Source of the DNA: Stenopsyche tienmushanensis
Lineage: Eukaryota; Arthropoda; Insecta; Trichoptera; Stenopsychidae
Assembly (NCBI GenBank): GCA_008973525.1
Contig: WACJ01000071.1
Coordinates: forward strand, 620,001 to 684,000
Direction of reading: 5' to 3'
Length of the DNA: 64,000 nucleotides
The position numbers and the translations under genes are program-made. A model generated the notes under the pieces. The model made no database searches and was not told the origin of the DNA. It was given only the letters and a program-made list of their open reading frames with translations. How positions within the stretch are numbered: position 1 is the stretch's first letter; the number at the start of each line of letters is the position of its first letter. Positions 46,130-57,439 of this stretch are shown in pieces.

Positions 46130-48000
46130 TGGGCACGTCGATCTTTAAAGTAGAAAATATTCGTTAATTTCTTCGGAATATTTCTTAACGTTCAACTTGC
46201 ATGTTATCTGCTTTTTGTTATTCAGTTATTTTTGCCTATTGATGTGTTGCGAAAATAAATAGACAGGATTTCCATTTAAACCTACCAGCTTACTTTTGAA
46301 GGAGTAGTTTTTGCAAAAGAGTAGTGATACTTGACTAATGACGCTACCCCAGAACAGTCTAGGGGGAATAATAAAATTGGTCAACGATAAGAATGATGCG
46401 AGTATCTTAATTATCAAAACAAACGCCTGTTCTAAAGACAACACGAACAAAAGTCGTCTTTTTTTTAATACGATTTTTCGTTGAATAGTAAGTATGGACA
46501 TTCACAAGTTTCTATAAAAATATATTGAGAGTGTTTAGACGTGTTTAGATCTTTACGACACGACTTTGCATCGATAACGAAGAGTTAATAGATGATGTTG
46601 ATCAAATCCCAAGTTCATCGTTCCTTATGTTAATATTTTAAAAGGTTATCCTCTAAACATCTGAATTAAATGAATAGACAAAGGATAATCTATGTTCTCA
46701 GTAATAAAAATGATAAAACTATGCTTCTATTACATTTGGCAGTTATTACTACTTCAGATTATCATTTTTCATTCAACAAAACATTAAACAGTCCTTTATG
46801 ATTTGCGAAAGATCGAATGAAAACCTCATCGAATCCTATTAATGTATGCTACATATATTTTTATTATGATTATGTCTAATAATGCAATTATACTGCCATG
46901 TATACTTTTAGAGTTTATTGTCGTCGAATCTCACTGTCAGGATGATTACTCTGCTAAAAAAAGGTGAATAATACTATAATTTGTATCGTAATTAAATGCA
47001 GAATCTTCTACGTTTGAAATAATTTTCGCTGCAAGAAATAATTGAAATAAGTACAGCATTTATTTTTCACATTTTTTAGATTGTGTTCCACCATCTGAAA
47101 TGGCAAAATACATTTTTAAAGTTTTAATGGCGAACCTTTTTCAGCGCGTCCCAAATTGTCTCAGAACGCTTTGCTTATCTGAAACGACCCTCGGCCACAT
47201 TTGGAACCCTCCGGGTCGGTGTTCCAACTTTCTCAATTACACCGAAAATTGTCCATATGTCCATTTTGTCGGGATACCTCCGGAAACTGTACGTGGATTT
47301 GACAAGTCAGTAATTAGAATATCACTGAAATATTACCCGTCCGTCTTAGGGACCGCTCGACTTCAATTGCCACGGCATTCCTGTGCGAATTCGTGCTCTG
47401 TGACGTCAAACGGGGGAAATTATTTCACCGGAGCAAATATTATGCGGTTGAAATATGAAAAGAATACTTATTTTTTATTCGGTCGATCAACCCCGTGAGA
47501 TATTGTCGCTCTTTAGAAACCAATTTGGAGTTTCCTGGCCCGTTCTTTCGATGTTGATGGCATTCGGAATAAAAGAATCCCCAAGTTTCAGCTGCGATCT
47601 GAAACTTTGTTCCACAATTTGACATATTGAAAATTGAATTTGCGAAATATTCTCGGTTTGGTCTATGGCAGTTTTCTCTATCCGACTAGTGACGGTACTC
47701 CATCAGCTTTTAACATTTCTCTCGGACCATTTTGAGAGATTAACGTCGTAGAAGTTTCGATGGAAATTTGATAGAAAAGTTGGAAAATATAATAGATAAA
47801 AAAAACGTATTAAAATATCCTTCGTCATGTGTTTGCTGAACGACCATATAAATAAATGTGACATTGATAGATATTTTAGAATAAAATCTCATCTTTCAAT
47901 GCTAGTTTTAATGCTTGTATTCAGAAACAAATTTTTAAATGTAAATAAAATAGGTTGTGTATGAGATGTCTAATCAATTTCTTTTTTATTTTAAATAATT
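46130..48000. other. No gene recognised; G+C-richer 47130-47490
   Basis: A 132-codon forward frame (47100-47498) has no signal or domain that I recognise; the G+C-richer composition may explain its length. The 91-codon minus frame at 46501-46226 is hydrophobic and unassigned. Confidence 0.35.
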
Positions 48001-48009
48001 TTATAGCAT

Positions 48010-48857
48010 TAAGTATGAAACATAATATCATTCAACTATTCGTCGCGGCTTTGCTTGGTGGCACGTATTCGGGAGGTCCAATTTTTAATGACTTTTTCGC
48101 ATAAATTTGGCTGAATTTGCTGGATGTCATGTTGACTTTAAAATTAAAAACTTCTGTGATTATACAGATTATAGAAGACCCCAGGCACATATTTATCCTC
48201 AAAAATGCCGCAAAAAGGCCCTAAAAGAGGACGGAATGGCCAGAAGGTGTGTGTATCCAACCGGTCCGCTTTTCGGATCGCTGACACCTTACCTAAACAT
48301 GTCTACAGAACGATTACAACACTCATTACGAAACGTTTTTTTCCGAAGACGACTGATCGGTTGGGTTGTTTAAATTTTACAATCGGTCGAAAATATTATT
48401 GTCTTTATATTATAACGAAGAAAAGAGGGATTAGACTATTTAGTATATATTATAAAAATGAACAGAGTTAATCAATGCTGATTCAAGTAAAAAATAAAAA
48501 ACATGTGCAACTTTTGGCTGAGTTTGTATTCTGGGTTTTGCGTCCCAAGCCCAGTAGCGTCCGTGACGGGCGTCTGCATTGCCACCCCCTTGTTACGGTC
48601 TTGTTACGTTTATGACAATGCCAGTTTCGTTTTGAAAGAAATACGGACCAATGATTCCGCCAGATCACAATTCGCACCAAACAGTTACTTTATCGGGATG
48701 CATTTGATGCTAGTCTATTATAGGTGGACTGGTATTATTCCAAATTCGGTATTTTTGCTTGTTCATATATCCATTCATCCAGAAATAAGCCCTGTCGCTG
48801 AATATGATATTTTTGGCGAAACGTTTCTCGAATGGAAAACTGACTTTGAAAATAAAT
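48010..48857 (-). pseudogene. IS630/Tc1-type transposase pseudogene
   Basis: The minus strand reads FAKNIIFSDRAYFWMNGYMN then KQKYRIWNN, the first-Asp block (FSDEAHFWLNGYVNKQN-type) of a widespread arthropod transposase family. HPDKVTVWCEL and GGIIGPYFFQNE follow in the same frame. After about 240 bases without recognisable similarity, WPFRPLLGPFCG and EDKYV match the worn WPxRSxDLTPLDxFLWG block. The frame near 48140-48020 reads IQPNLCEKVIKNWTSRI and LNDIMFHT, the C-terminus. The second Asp region is lost, and stops are present throughout. Confidence 0.8.
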
Positions 48858-48899
48858 AACTATATCATAGTAATTTGTCATATACTGTTACTACTAAAT

Positions 48900-51800
48900 A
48901 GTTCACAATAAATTTGACATATGTTGCTTTAACGACATGGTCTTTATAATCTAGCAAATTTTGATTGAAAGACCCTGTATTTTGTTTTTTATAAAATATT
49001 TTATTTCCATGGATCCATGGATAGCTTTTAAGTTTCATTAATGGTATAATTCATTGTTGACTTCATAATTCTGTTATTACCATGACGCTGATCGGTTGGT
49101 TTGGAATCCGAATTAGTGCGATGGTTTCAAGCATTAGACTCCCTTCTTAGACTTAACGGTGAATAACAAAATCGTTATTCTATTTTAAAAAAAAGTGAGA
49201 TATGTACGTAAATTTGTTATCATCTAACATTCGTCTATGTTTCGGAAAATTTCCTCCGTATAAGAATAATCTTATTCAAGGATTATGTGTCTCATCTCGA
49301 AAATAGAGTCCTTCAACAAAACGGTACACTTTTTTTGTGATACTAGAGCACATAAAAGTCGATGAGCACTGACGAAGCATATTTTTTGCTATCGTGTTGT
49401 CGACGTCAGTGTTTGCTTCATAAAATATACACCCAGCTCGAGGCGCTTGACCTGATTCCTTACGACTCAAATATACCAAATATTTTCGGGAATTTTTCAA
49501 ATTTCCAATGGAAAGCACAATCTATAGATTTATCTCAAGCACGTTGGGAATCTGCGATCGAGTGCTGCAACGTAAAGATATTAAAATGTCGTTTAAAGTT
49601 GAGATAGCATTGGGGAGTCGGAGCAGCTATATTGAAAATGCGAGAAATGACATAATGAATGAAGCTCTATTTGCATGTTATGAGGAAATTTAATAAGAAG
49701 TCAAACGAATCGAATCAATTTCTTCATGCGGATGCCTCAAAAGGGTGGCGAACGGAAGGCGACGGGGTCGAAAGAGGGTTGGAGGATGCTTCGATGACAG
49801 TGGAAATTTTTCACCGGGATCGATGGTGAATTTACCGTTTTACGACAATATTTATAGGTGTCACTTTATGGCGTCATAACTATTAATTCTCGGGAGCAAT
49901 AATATTTCGGAGAACAGTTGAACAAGCTATTTGTGAACAATCTTTATTGACATTTTTTAACATGATCGTTATTATTTTAATTTTATGACGGCATTCGGTG
50001 TTCATTAAATGTAAAGATATCCTTTTAATCTATGTAAATTGACTGGTAAAGTCACCCTTCACCACACACCACCACCGTTTTGCGGTGAGCCCTCGAAATT
50101 AGACTTGTTGTGTATTGCAGGAATCGAACAGATAACGAAATGGGGTGATTTCAGCTATAAACGATATGTCGCCGTTTTTATCTTTATGCCACTTAAATGA
50201 TCGTATTATGAAGGGAATATTTTCAATTTTACTTTCTGTTATAAATAAAATCATCATTGATTGAGTAATGAAGTTGAGCTGTTTTGAAAATCGATTTAAT
50301 TAGCTATTTGTTCAATAAAATCGATTTTTTTGAATGAGTATTCAAAATACCTAAACTTCTAAGTGGATCAATTGTGATTAATATACGACGATGAAAAAAA
50401 TAGAATTAACAAGTAGTAGTGGGTAGGGTTCAAAAATAGATCGGAGTGAACCGGCGCGGCGTGCCGGTTCGTGAATTTTTAAAAAATAGTATTCCATTTC
50501 CTCAAAAAATTTAAGCTACGTTTTCTTGAATCTTCATTAATAATTTTTATTTTAAATACTATGTTAATTCAATTTTATTATAATATGAATTTAAAAAATA
50601 GATGCAGTGCCTGATTAATAATGGGACGGAGGAAGATTCATATTGCATGGGTTCCATTGTGGATTTAGAATCACTATAATAGATTAACTCCGAGAAAATT
50701 TTCTTCTTCTACCATCAAATGTCTAGATCAGCACTGCGCAGTTTCCAAGTTATCTTGACAGCACTTCCGTTGAGTATCTTTTGGAAAACTAGTTATCACG
50801 TTTAGAACAATTTTATCCGTCTTTGATCCAAAATAAAGTTGTTCATTTTTTGGCATATTTCTTCACAAGCATGCCAAAAATTCTTTATAATTTGTGCTAC
50901 ATCTGCCTTGTAAATTAAGTATGTGCTCTATTTTTCTGTTTATCGCTTGTGTTTCCATGTGAATTGCTTAAATTTTAAGTTCTTCTGCATTGTCTGTCCA
51001 AGTCGCAATCTATAGGTTGAGAAACCCAGTGATATATCGTCGGGGGAAGGGTTGCATTATAATACTATGATTGAACATTGAGACTAAGAATCGTTTAGCT
51101 TTAAGTGAAGCGATATGTTAATCGATTTTAAAATGAAATAAAAAAAAGCTATAGAAATTGGTTATTTATATATTGTGAAGTGTTGAAGTAAAAAGTTGAG
51201 GATAAAATAAGGATACAACGTCTCGGGTCTTCGAACATCTGGTCATCAAAATGCAGCGCGGTGTTTGAAACTTTATCATAGTATATTTTTATGTTGTCGC
51301 CATCGTTTTGATAAACTGTGAAACTTCAATATAAAAGTTCGATACGTGTTTTTATTCAAAAGTGTTTTCTGTTGCGGTCTCATTGTGGTTTTGTCGAAAT
51401 ATATTAAATGTCGCCGATTCTATTGAATGTTTAGACAAAGTGTGCGCCAATAATGGGATTTTGCTGTGGTTCCCCATTCAACGGAATATCGATTTCATGC
51501 GAGTATAATTGTATTTATATGCATTCATTGGCTTGTCCAAGTCACAATGGGATCGTGAACATAAATAATAGTTTGGTGTTGTATGCTAATTAATCCGTTA
51601 CAATGTCATGGTATCAAAACGCTTTTCTAGCGTTTAAAATTATAGTGCCATAACGCGGTGGTAATCATGATTTGAACCAGATGTGCAGGCTTAACCGCGT
51701 CGTATTGTGGCCAGAAAAAAATCATTATCGCTGTGGTCTGTTGTTAATTTGTTTCCCGTCATCCCCCCGTTTTATTACCTTCACATTAATTTAATTTCGC

Positions 51801-52555
51801 CTACAAATTTGGCGCCGTACCTGCCCAGAGCAAGGGCCCGTGATTAATATAGTTAATTAAGATTGGAGTTGTCAGATTTCTCCTCCAGATGGGTGGTTTG
51901 GTTACACCTCACCCGTGAAAGCATTTTATCCGTAGTAAACAGAGTCACCTACCGCATTTTGTACATAAATAGAACACACTATGAGGCGAAGTTGTTATAT
52001 AAATTAGTCTGCTTGCTACGAGCTTACGTCTTAACAACTTACGCCACTCGCCTCGGAACACATGCAACAAACGCTTATTATCAATATGTTCAACCGTTAT
52101 ATAAAGACATATGGAGGTATTCATAAGCGGGCCTATCCGTTTAAAGGAGAAAAAATATATAATATCCACAGACACGAACTATTTAATATAAATTATATTT
52201 GAAAATAATTTTAATATAAATTTTATAAAGTTTGACGTCGATTTTTGTATGGACGATTTAAGTCGCGTTAAGTTCAGGTGTATAAGGTCAGATAGTCGAC
52301 AAAGTTTGCCGTTTGCGAACTTCATCGACTGCGGACGTTGAAATATGGCAGGGTCGTTAAAGTTCGTACGACATCAACAGGATATTCAATCTCCTTGTAA
52401 TAATACGTCATTATGAAGAGTTCTAAATCAATCGTTTGTTATTTTACATAGGAGCATAATTTATCTTTTGAGGTCATAATGGAACTGTCAAATGAAAACG
52501 AAGACGATTGAAATAAGAACTGAAGCATTGTACATCCGACTCTATTCGTGCTTAA
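48900..52555. other. No gene recognised
   Basis: G+C-richer parts at 49270-49870 and 51650-52130 carry short frames without family match. A GAACCGGC..GCCGGTTC palindrome lies at 50449-50471. The minus strand around 50670-51000 has a frame reading MPKNEQLYFGSKTDKIVLN, unassigned. Confidence 0.35.
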
Positions 52556-52599
52556 ATTATTTTCAGATGGCATTTGAAGTTTGTCGGCCATTTTGTTCA

Positions 52600-53638
52600 A
52601 TCACAGTAAATTCTTCCGACGGAGAGGTCATCGCGCGCTTCCATCACCTCTCATCCGTACGAGATTTACGCGATTATTCGTTTTTTGACAGCAGAAGCTC
52701 GTGGAAGACTATAATAGTGATGTGATGAGTCGAGAATATATCACGAAGTCGGTTAAGTTGTTCAAAGAATGCCGTAATGATACTCACGGCGAGGCAAGAA
52801 AGGGAGACTATCATTGATTTTTGATGAGCTTGTGCGAAAAATTGAAGAACAAATGCGAAGTGAACGCCGTGTGACGCTTAAAGACCTTTGCGAAAAAATC
52901 CTGGTATTTTTCGAAGTCTCCATGATGATATTGTGTCAGAAAAACTTGGTTATAACAAGTTCTGTGCAAAATGGTTGGCTAGGCTGCGTTTCTGAACTCT
53001 ATCGTTACGAAATATTAGACATGGGTATATTACGAAGCATATTCAGAAAGTAAGTGTACTGTGATCATAACGGGCAGTGGTTTTTTGCTTTTTGAAAGTT
53101 GGCAACACTGAGCGGTAAAAGGAGATCTCTTGATAAAGCGAGCATAGCAGGAACACGTTTGTACGCAAACTTATGTTGTAGTATCCAGTCGCGTGAAAGA
53201 TGTCGACAAGAAGTGACTTAGAAGTTAATGATTTTCTGAACTCTATTGTGACGAAATGAAAAGTGGGTGGCTCATTACACGCCTGAGTTAAAAAGACAGT
53301 CGTCCGATAACGATTCCCTATCTGCCAAAAAAAAAAAAAACAAAACCACAATTTTGTGCAAAAATATCATGACCAAAAATATCATGCAAAACAATATCGT
53401 GAGACCCTAGAAAAATCAAAAGGAGCATTTGAATAATATCCTATAATATTTTTTCAAATACACTTTTCTCAAAAATTATAAAAATCTAGTACACTTACTT
53501 TCTGAATATGTCTCGTACAATACCTCAGAATTCAAAAGACAATTCAAAAAAAGCTGATGGTGTAGATCTATGACACTAGCATAAAAAAGCTCGTTTTTCG
53601 GCTACAGATATTGTAGCCTTATTTTCTGGATGACCCTC
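52600..53638 (+). mobile_element. Outer mariner-type element D1, interrupted by another mariner
   Basis: The 5' part reads VIRFLTAEA, then MSREYITKSVKLFKECRND, THGEARKGD, FDELVRKIEEQMRSERRVTL, KDLCEKI, and in another frame NIVSEKLG-like, YNKFCAKWL and FLNSIVT. These are the order and content of mariner helix-turn-helix, linker and first-Asp approach. At 53027 a second mariner interrupts it. After 53522 come 90 bases of decayed sequence and an end, TATTTTCTGGATGACCCTCG (53617-53636), that looks like a mariner terminus. The matching left terminus was not found. The catalytic core is missing. Confidence 0.7.
53028..53520 (+). mobile_element. Inner mariner element D2, 493 bp, TA-flanked, nested
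   Basis: The left end ACGAAGCATATTCAGAAAG then TAAGTGTACT (53032-53060) and the right end (53490-53516) form inverted repeats of about 30 bases with two or three differences. TA flanks both sides (53026-53027, 53521-53522). Inside, FLNSIVT and, after a frameshift, EKWVAHYTPELKRQ match the first-Asp block of mariner transposases, with a deletion at the Asp itself. A run of 14 A lies at 53327-53340. Large parts of the transposase are deleted. It sits in the coding part of the older mariner. Confidence 0.85.
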
Positions 53639-53689
53639 GTATATGAACGTTGATGGTTTATAAATAGTTCAATTTTAAAATGAGCATAA

Positions 53690-53840
53690 TATCCAAAATG
53701 TTTAATTCGTCTCTTGTTCTTTATTATTACGCCAAGATAAATACCACAATTACAATATAAGAGCGGAGAAGCCGGCCGCAGGAAGACCAGTTCTTCTGCG
53801 GCCAAGACTTTCGGTCGGATCTCAAGACTTAAATGATTCT
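53690..53840 (-). repeat. Family G copy 3 (partial, diverged)
   Basis: The hairpin GGCCGCAGGAAG..TTCTGCGGCC (53773-53802) is followed by AAGACTTTCGGTCGGATCTC, matching the AAGGCTAACCGATGACTC region of the longer G copies. On the minus strand AATAAA lies downstream of the hairpin, as in copies 1 and 2. Similarity fades outside these blocks. Confidence 0.5.
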
Positions 53841-56700
53841 AACTAAACAGAGACTGAAACTCAGTTTGAAATGAAGAAATAAACTCCAACTCAAAACTGA
53901 TTCACTGTGACTTTCCGCACCTATTTTATACATGACCTATCTTAATATCTATCAGATTACTCTTGAAGCTTAGCGTTCGTTCTGGTATTACTCTTATTGC
54001 CTTCTAGAATTTTATTACTAATCTTGGCCTATTGTAGCATCATTGTTATTGCTCGGTTAAGAACGCTTACATTTTCCTTCTACATTCACAATTAACTTTT
54101 TTAGTATACATTATGCTTGCATAAAACGATTAAAAAAATAAATTATTTTATTTGTTTGAATATAATATTGAAATACCACTGGCATTTATTAATTTTTGCT
54201 TTTTGAATTTTGTAAATATCATTCTCAGTTTTTTTATTAATGATTTTTATCAAAACTTTTAAGTCAAATTGACAAATTGAAATTGAAACTTTTAAGTCAA
54301 AATTCTTCGCTTATATACAGTTTTTATCGATCGGCACTTAAAGGGTTAATGTCCAATTGCAAAAAAAAAAAAAAATTAATATAAGATAAAGCAGTTATGC
54401 TGTATTTGTGTGTATTTTGTGCATTTTTTTACGCATTTATAGCAATAAGTTAACGGACAACTTTATAATCTATCCGTTAACACAGAACTATATATGTGCA
54501 TATATTCATTATATATTCACAGAACTATATATGGTCGATGAACGTGCTCTTTGTTTCTTTTAAATGTCAAACAATAAAAATATACAATGAGATGGCGGCT
54601 TTCATAACGATGCGATCTTTTTGCCAGTGAACGTTTCACTTAATTTATATTTTTCCACAAAAATTAATACGCAAATAAACTTGAATCCTGCAATCGGGAT
54701 TATTTCGTGTAATCGGATAACATCGTAATATTTACTTTCCGAATTGATTTCTAAATTAATTTAGAGCATGATGGGATTACTTGTCTAAATATTTGGGCTA
54801 AAGATCGTCTATCCGAAAACACAAATACGAACAGTTATTAATTAAATAAATATATGAAAGTTTCAAAGACTTCTTTGGGTTTCCTCGTTGATGTTCGTTT
54901 ATGGTTGGATCGAATCGTTTGGAAGCCGTGATAATTTAATTTAATACTGTTTTTAGATAAATGAGCAAAAATTTAACTTCAACAGTAATTTTAATAAATC
55001 CATTATTTTCAACACATTATCATATGAATATATGCAATTTTCCACATCAATATTAAAGCATAGAAAATTCAAACTGAATACAAATAAATTAAAATAGAAT
55101 GACCATTAAAGTGTATGGTACAAGACCATTAAACCGATTATATAAGTTTTAATTATTTTTGCGAATCTAGTTTTTCATAAGCGACAAGTGCTTGCCTTTT
55201 TTAATCAAGAAAATCAAAATTAATTAGAATCGAGATGATAAATCGGAAATATCAAAGTTTTTCATGTTTGAAATCTATTACGAACTATTTTTCTCCAATT
55301 CCATTTTTTGAACTTTTTTTATGAAAGTCAAAGAGCAACCTTTATACCAATATGCAATGTAAATATTCTTATAGTCATTCCAAACCCAAATAAATCAAAA
55401 TGGTTTTAAATGTTCTTATTGTATCGAATGTTAAAGTCTTATTGATTAGATTAAAACTTAGATTTGTTTTAGATTTATTTTTTTAGGAATAAAAGTTGAA
55501 CGTTGCCAACTTTAATAACGTGTACACTTTTTATTTAACTTACAAGAAGATGAGTTCTTGAAATGACCCTTATTTAAAATTTAGCAATGCGGGAGACTTC
55601 GAACAAGTTCTTAGATAATGTACAATGTTTTTAGAGTTGTGCTCAAAATCCTTCGCCTTATTTGTCTTGTATCCTTCAGGATCAATATAAAAAAAATATC
55701 TCGTGTGGAATTCAAATATTTCCATTAGCGTAGCTCGAATCAAGCGAGTCAATAAAATTATAATTTTCTACTTTGAAGTCAACTCGAAAAACGCTCTCAG
55801 CAAATTCATCTAATTGCCTATTTAGATTTCTCTGCTTATTTAAGAAGCACAATTTTTGACGAAAAATCCCCGAAATTCGCCCAGCACGATAAAAAAAGCG
55901 TTAAAATGGGACTAATATAAAATAGATGTCTGAAAAGATTGTGACCGCGGTACATACGTCAGCAGAAAACCTGAAAAAAGCACTTTACCGCAAGCTTTCA
56001 CAAGACGAAGGTACCAGTATGACAAAAACAAAAAAGCTCCGCGTCTCGTTAAAATCTCTCCTCTTAAAGTTTTTATCGAACAATTTGTCGGTATAAAAGC
56101 CCTTCGGCGATAAAGAATGGTATTGACACACACAGTAAAATAATCAACGCTCTTCTAAAACATGTGATCTAAAACGTCTATAGAAATTTAATTTTGGCGG
56201 TTTCGTAAGAGGTGTATTATTCGCCATTGAGATGGCACATCTGGGATGTGAGTGGGATTATGTGGACAAATTGGGCGAATGATAGATGAAGAAATTTCTT
56301 AGAAGCTCTGCAGAAATGTGGGGTTCAAGAGCTTTTCAAATGTGATTTTTTTATAAATCTATTAGCGTAGACGTAGACGTATTATTCAATATCTACCTAA
56401 GTTTTTTATGATATATCAATATTCTTGAAACGTTATTTAAATTTTTTTAGACAGTGGAACTTAGATGGAGATATCAATTTGATTTTCACACTCTGAAATT
56501 GAATTCGAGCCCTCAGTGTTAAACATTAGATTCTTGTCCTTAATGTATAATTTATGCAAAAAACGAAGAAATCGCGTAAAATATATATTTTTCCTATCAA
56601 ACATGACTTTGATAATTAATCATTGATAAGAAATTATAGATAAGAAATATTACTTATAATAATGACTTGATTTGTTAAATTTGATTGTTGATCGAAGAAC
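53841..56700. other. A+T-rich, nothing recognised; A15 at 54361-54375
   Basis: No element ends, coding similarity or clear frames were seen. ACAGAACTATATATG occurs twice within 54483-54535, a small local duplication. Confidence 0.4.
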
Positions 56701-56702
56701 AC

Positions 56703-56786
56703 TTAATAAGTTCGTAGGGTTATTTTAGATTGCAAAAAAAGCTATCCCAAATGAAGAAAAAAAAGTCCTACGAACTTATTGAATGA
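56703..56786. repeat. Short palindromic element or mariner end, ~84 bp
   Basis: AATAAGTTCGTAGG (56705-56718) is exactly inverted at 56767-56780, with about 48 bases between. It lies downstream (minus sense) of mariner pseudogene E. It could be that element's terminus duplicated in inverted form, or a tiny MITE. Confidence 0.5.
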
Positions 56787-56859
56787 TGTATTATAATAGG
56801 ACAAAGATTTGGACAAATACATTCGAAAAATTAAATCACTTTATAAATTATATAATGGT

Positions 56860-57335
56860 CATCTTTGATTTATGGCGTCGCACATTATCATACTGCTAAA
56901 AAAATTGGCGATGGTTGACTACATCTGGCCTCTTCGTACTCAACGCTACTTTTAAACTTTCTAATTGTAAACAATAAATCTCTCTCGCTATGGTTTGACA
57001 ATATAGAAGAAATTTATGGTAGATTATCCCTATTGGATTCCCACTATTAGACCCCGTCTATGGGTTGGTTTCTTTACCAGCCCCTTTGAAAGCCATTGTC
57101 TTTTGCATTTTTGATTTGAATACAACACCCACTTTTCATCTACAGTCACAAGATAGTGTAAAAACGGTAGTTTCTTTTCTTTATCGACTAAATCATGACA
57201 CATAATCGCGTGCACCGCCATCATTATCAGTAATGTCATGCGATATTCACACTCCCTGTTTTATGGTCTTTTTCTATTTTTTTCGTTCTTCTTAATAATT
57301 AGAGACTCTCCGAGTGTATTACAAATATTTTTAGT
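56860..57335 (-). pseudogene. mariner transposase pseudogene E
   Basis: On the minus strand the frame 57239-57030 reads KLPFLHYLVTVDEKWVLYSN, then KCKRQWLSKG, the first catalytic Asp block with the D present. A degraded WWD-x-G segment follows. Later frames give TIAREIYCLQLESLKVAL, STKRPDVVNHRQFF and QYDNVRRHKSKMT, the second-Asp block with D retained. The N-terminal DNA-binding domain and the third block were not recognised. Stops and frame changes are frequent. Confidence 0.8.
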
Positions 57336-57439
57336 TGTGGTTGTAGTAGACACAACTGATGGTCAAAAAGTAAATATGAAAAAAAGCGACATTTTCGAAT
57401 GGACAATCTAATATTTAGCTTGGATAGATTTTTTCCCAC

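Noticed and set aside
47100..47498. 132-codon forward frame with a Met start and several Cys
   Set aside because: No recognised domain, signal peptide or exon boundary; the local G+C content explains reduced stops. Kept only as an unassigned patch.
50449..50471. GAACCGGC..GCCGGTTC palindrome
   Set aside because: Short and isolated; no second copy or element ends nearby could be tied to it.
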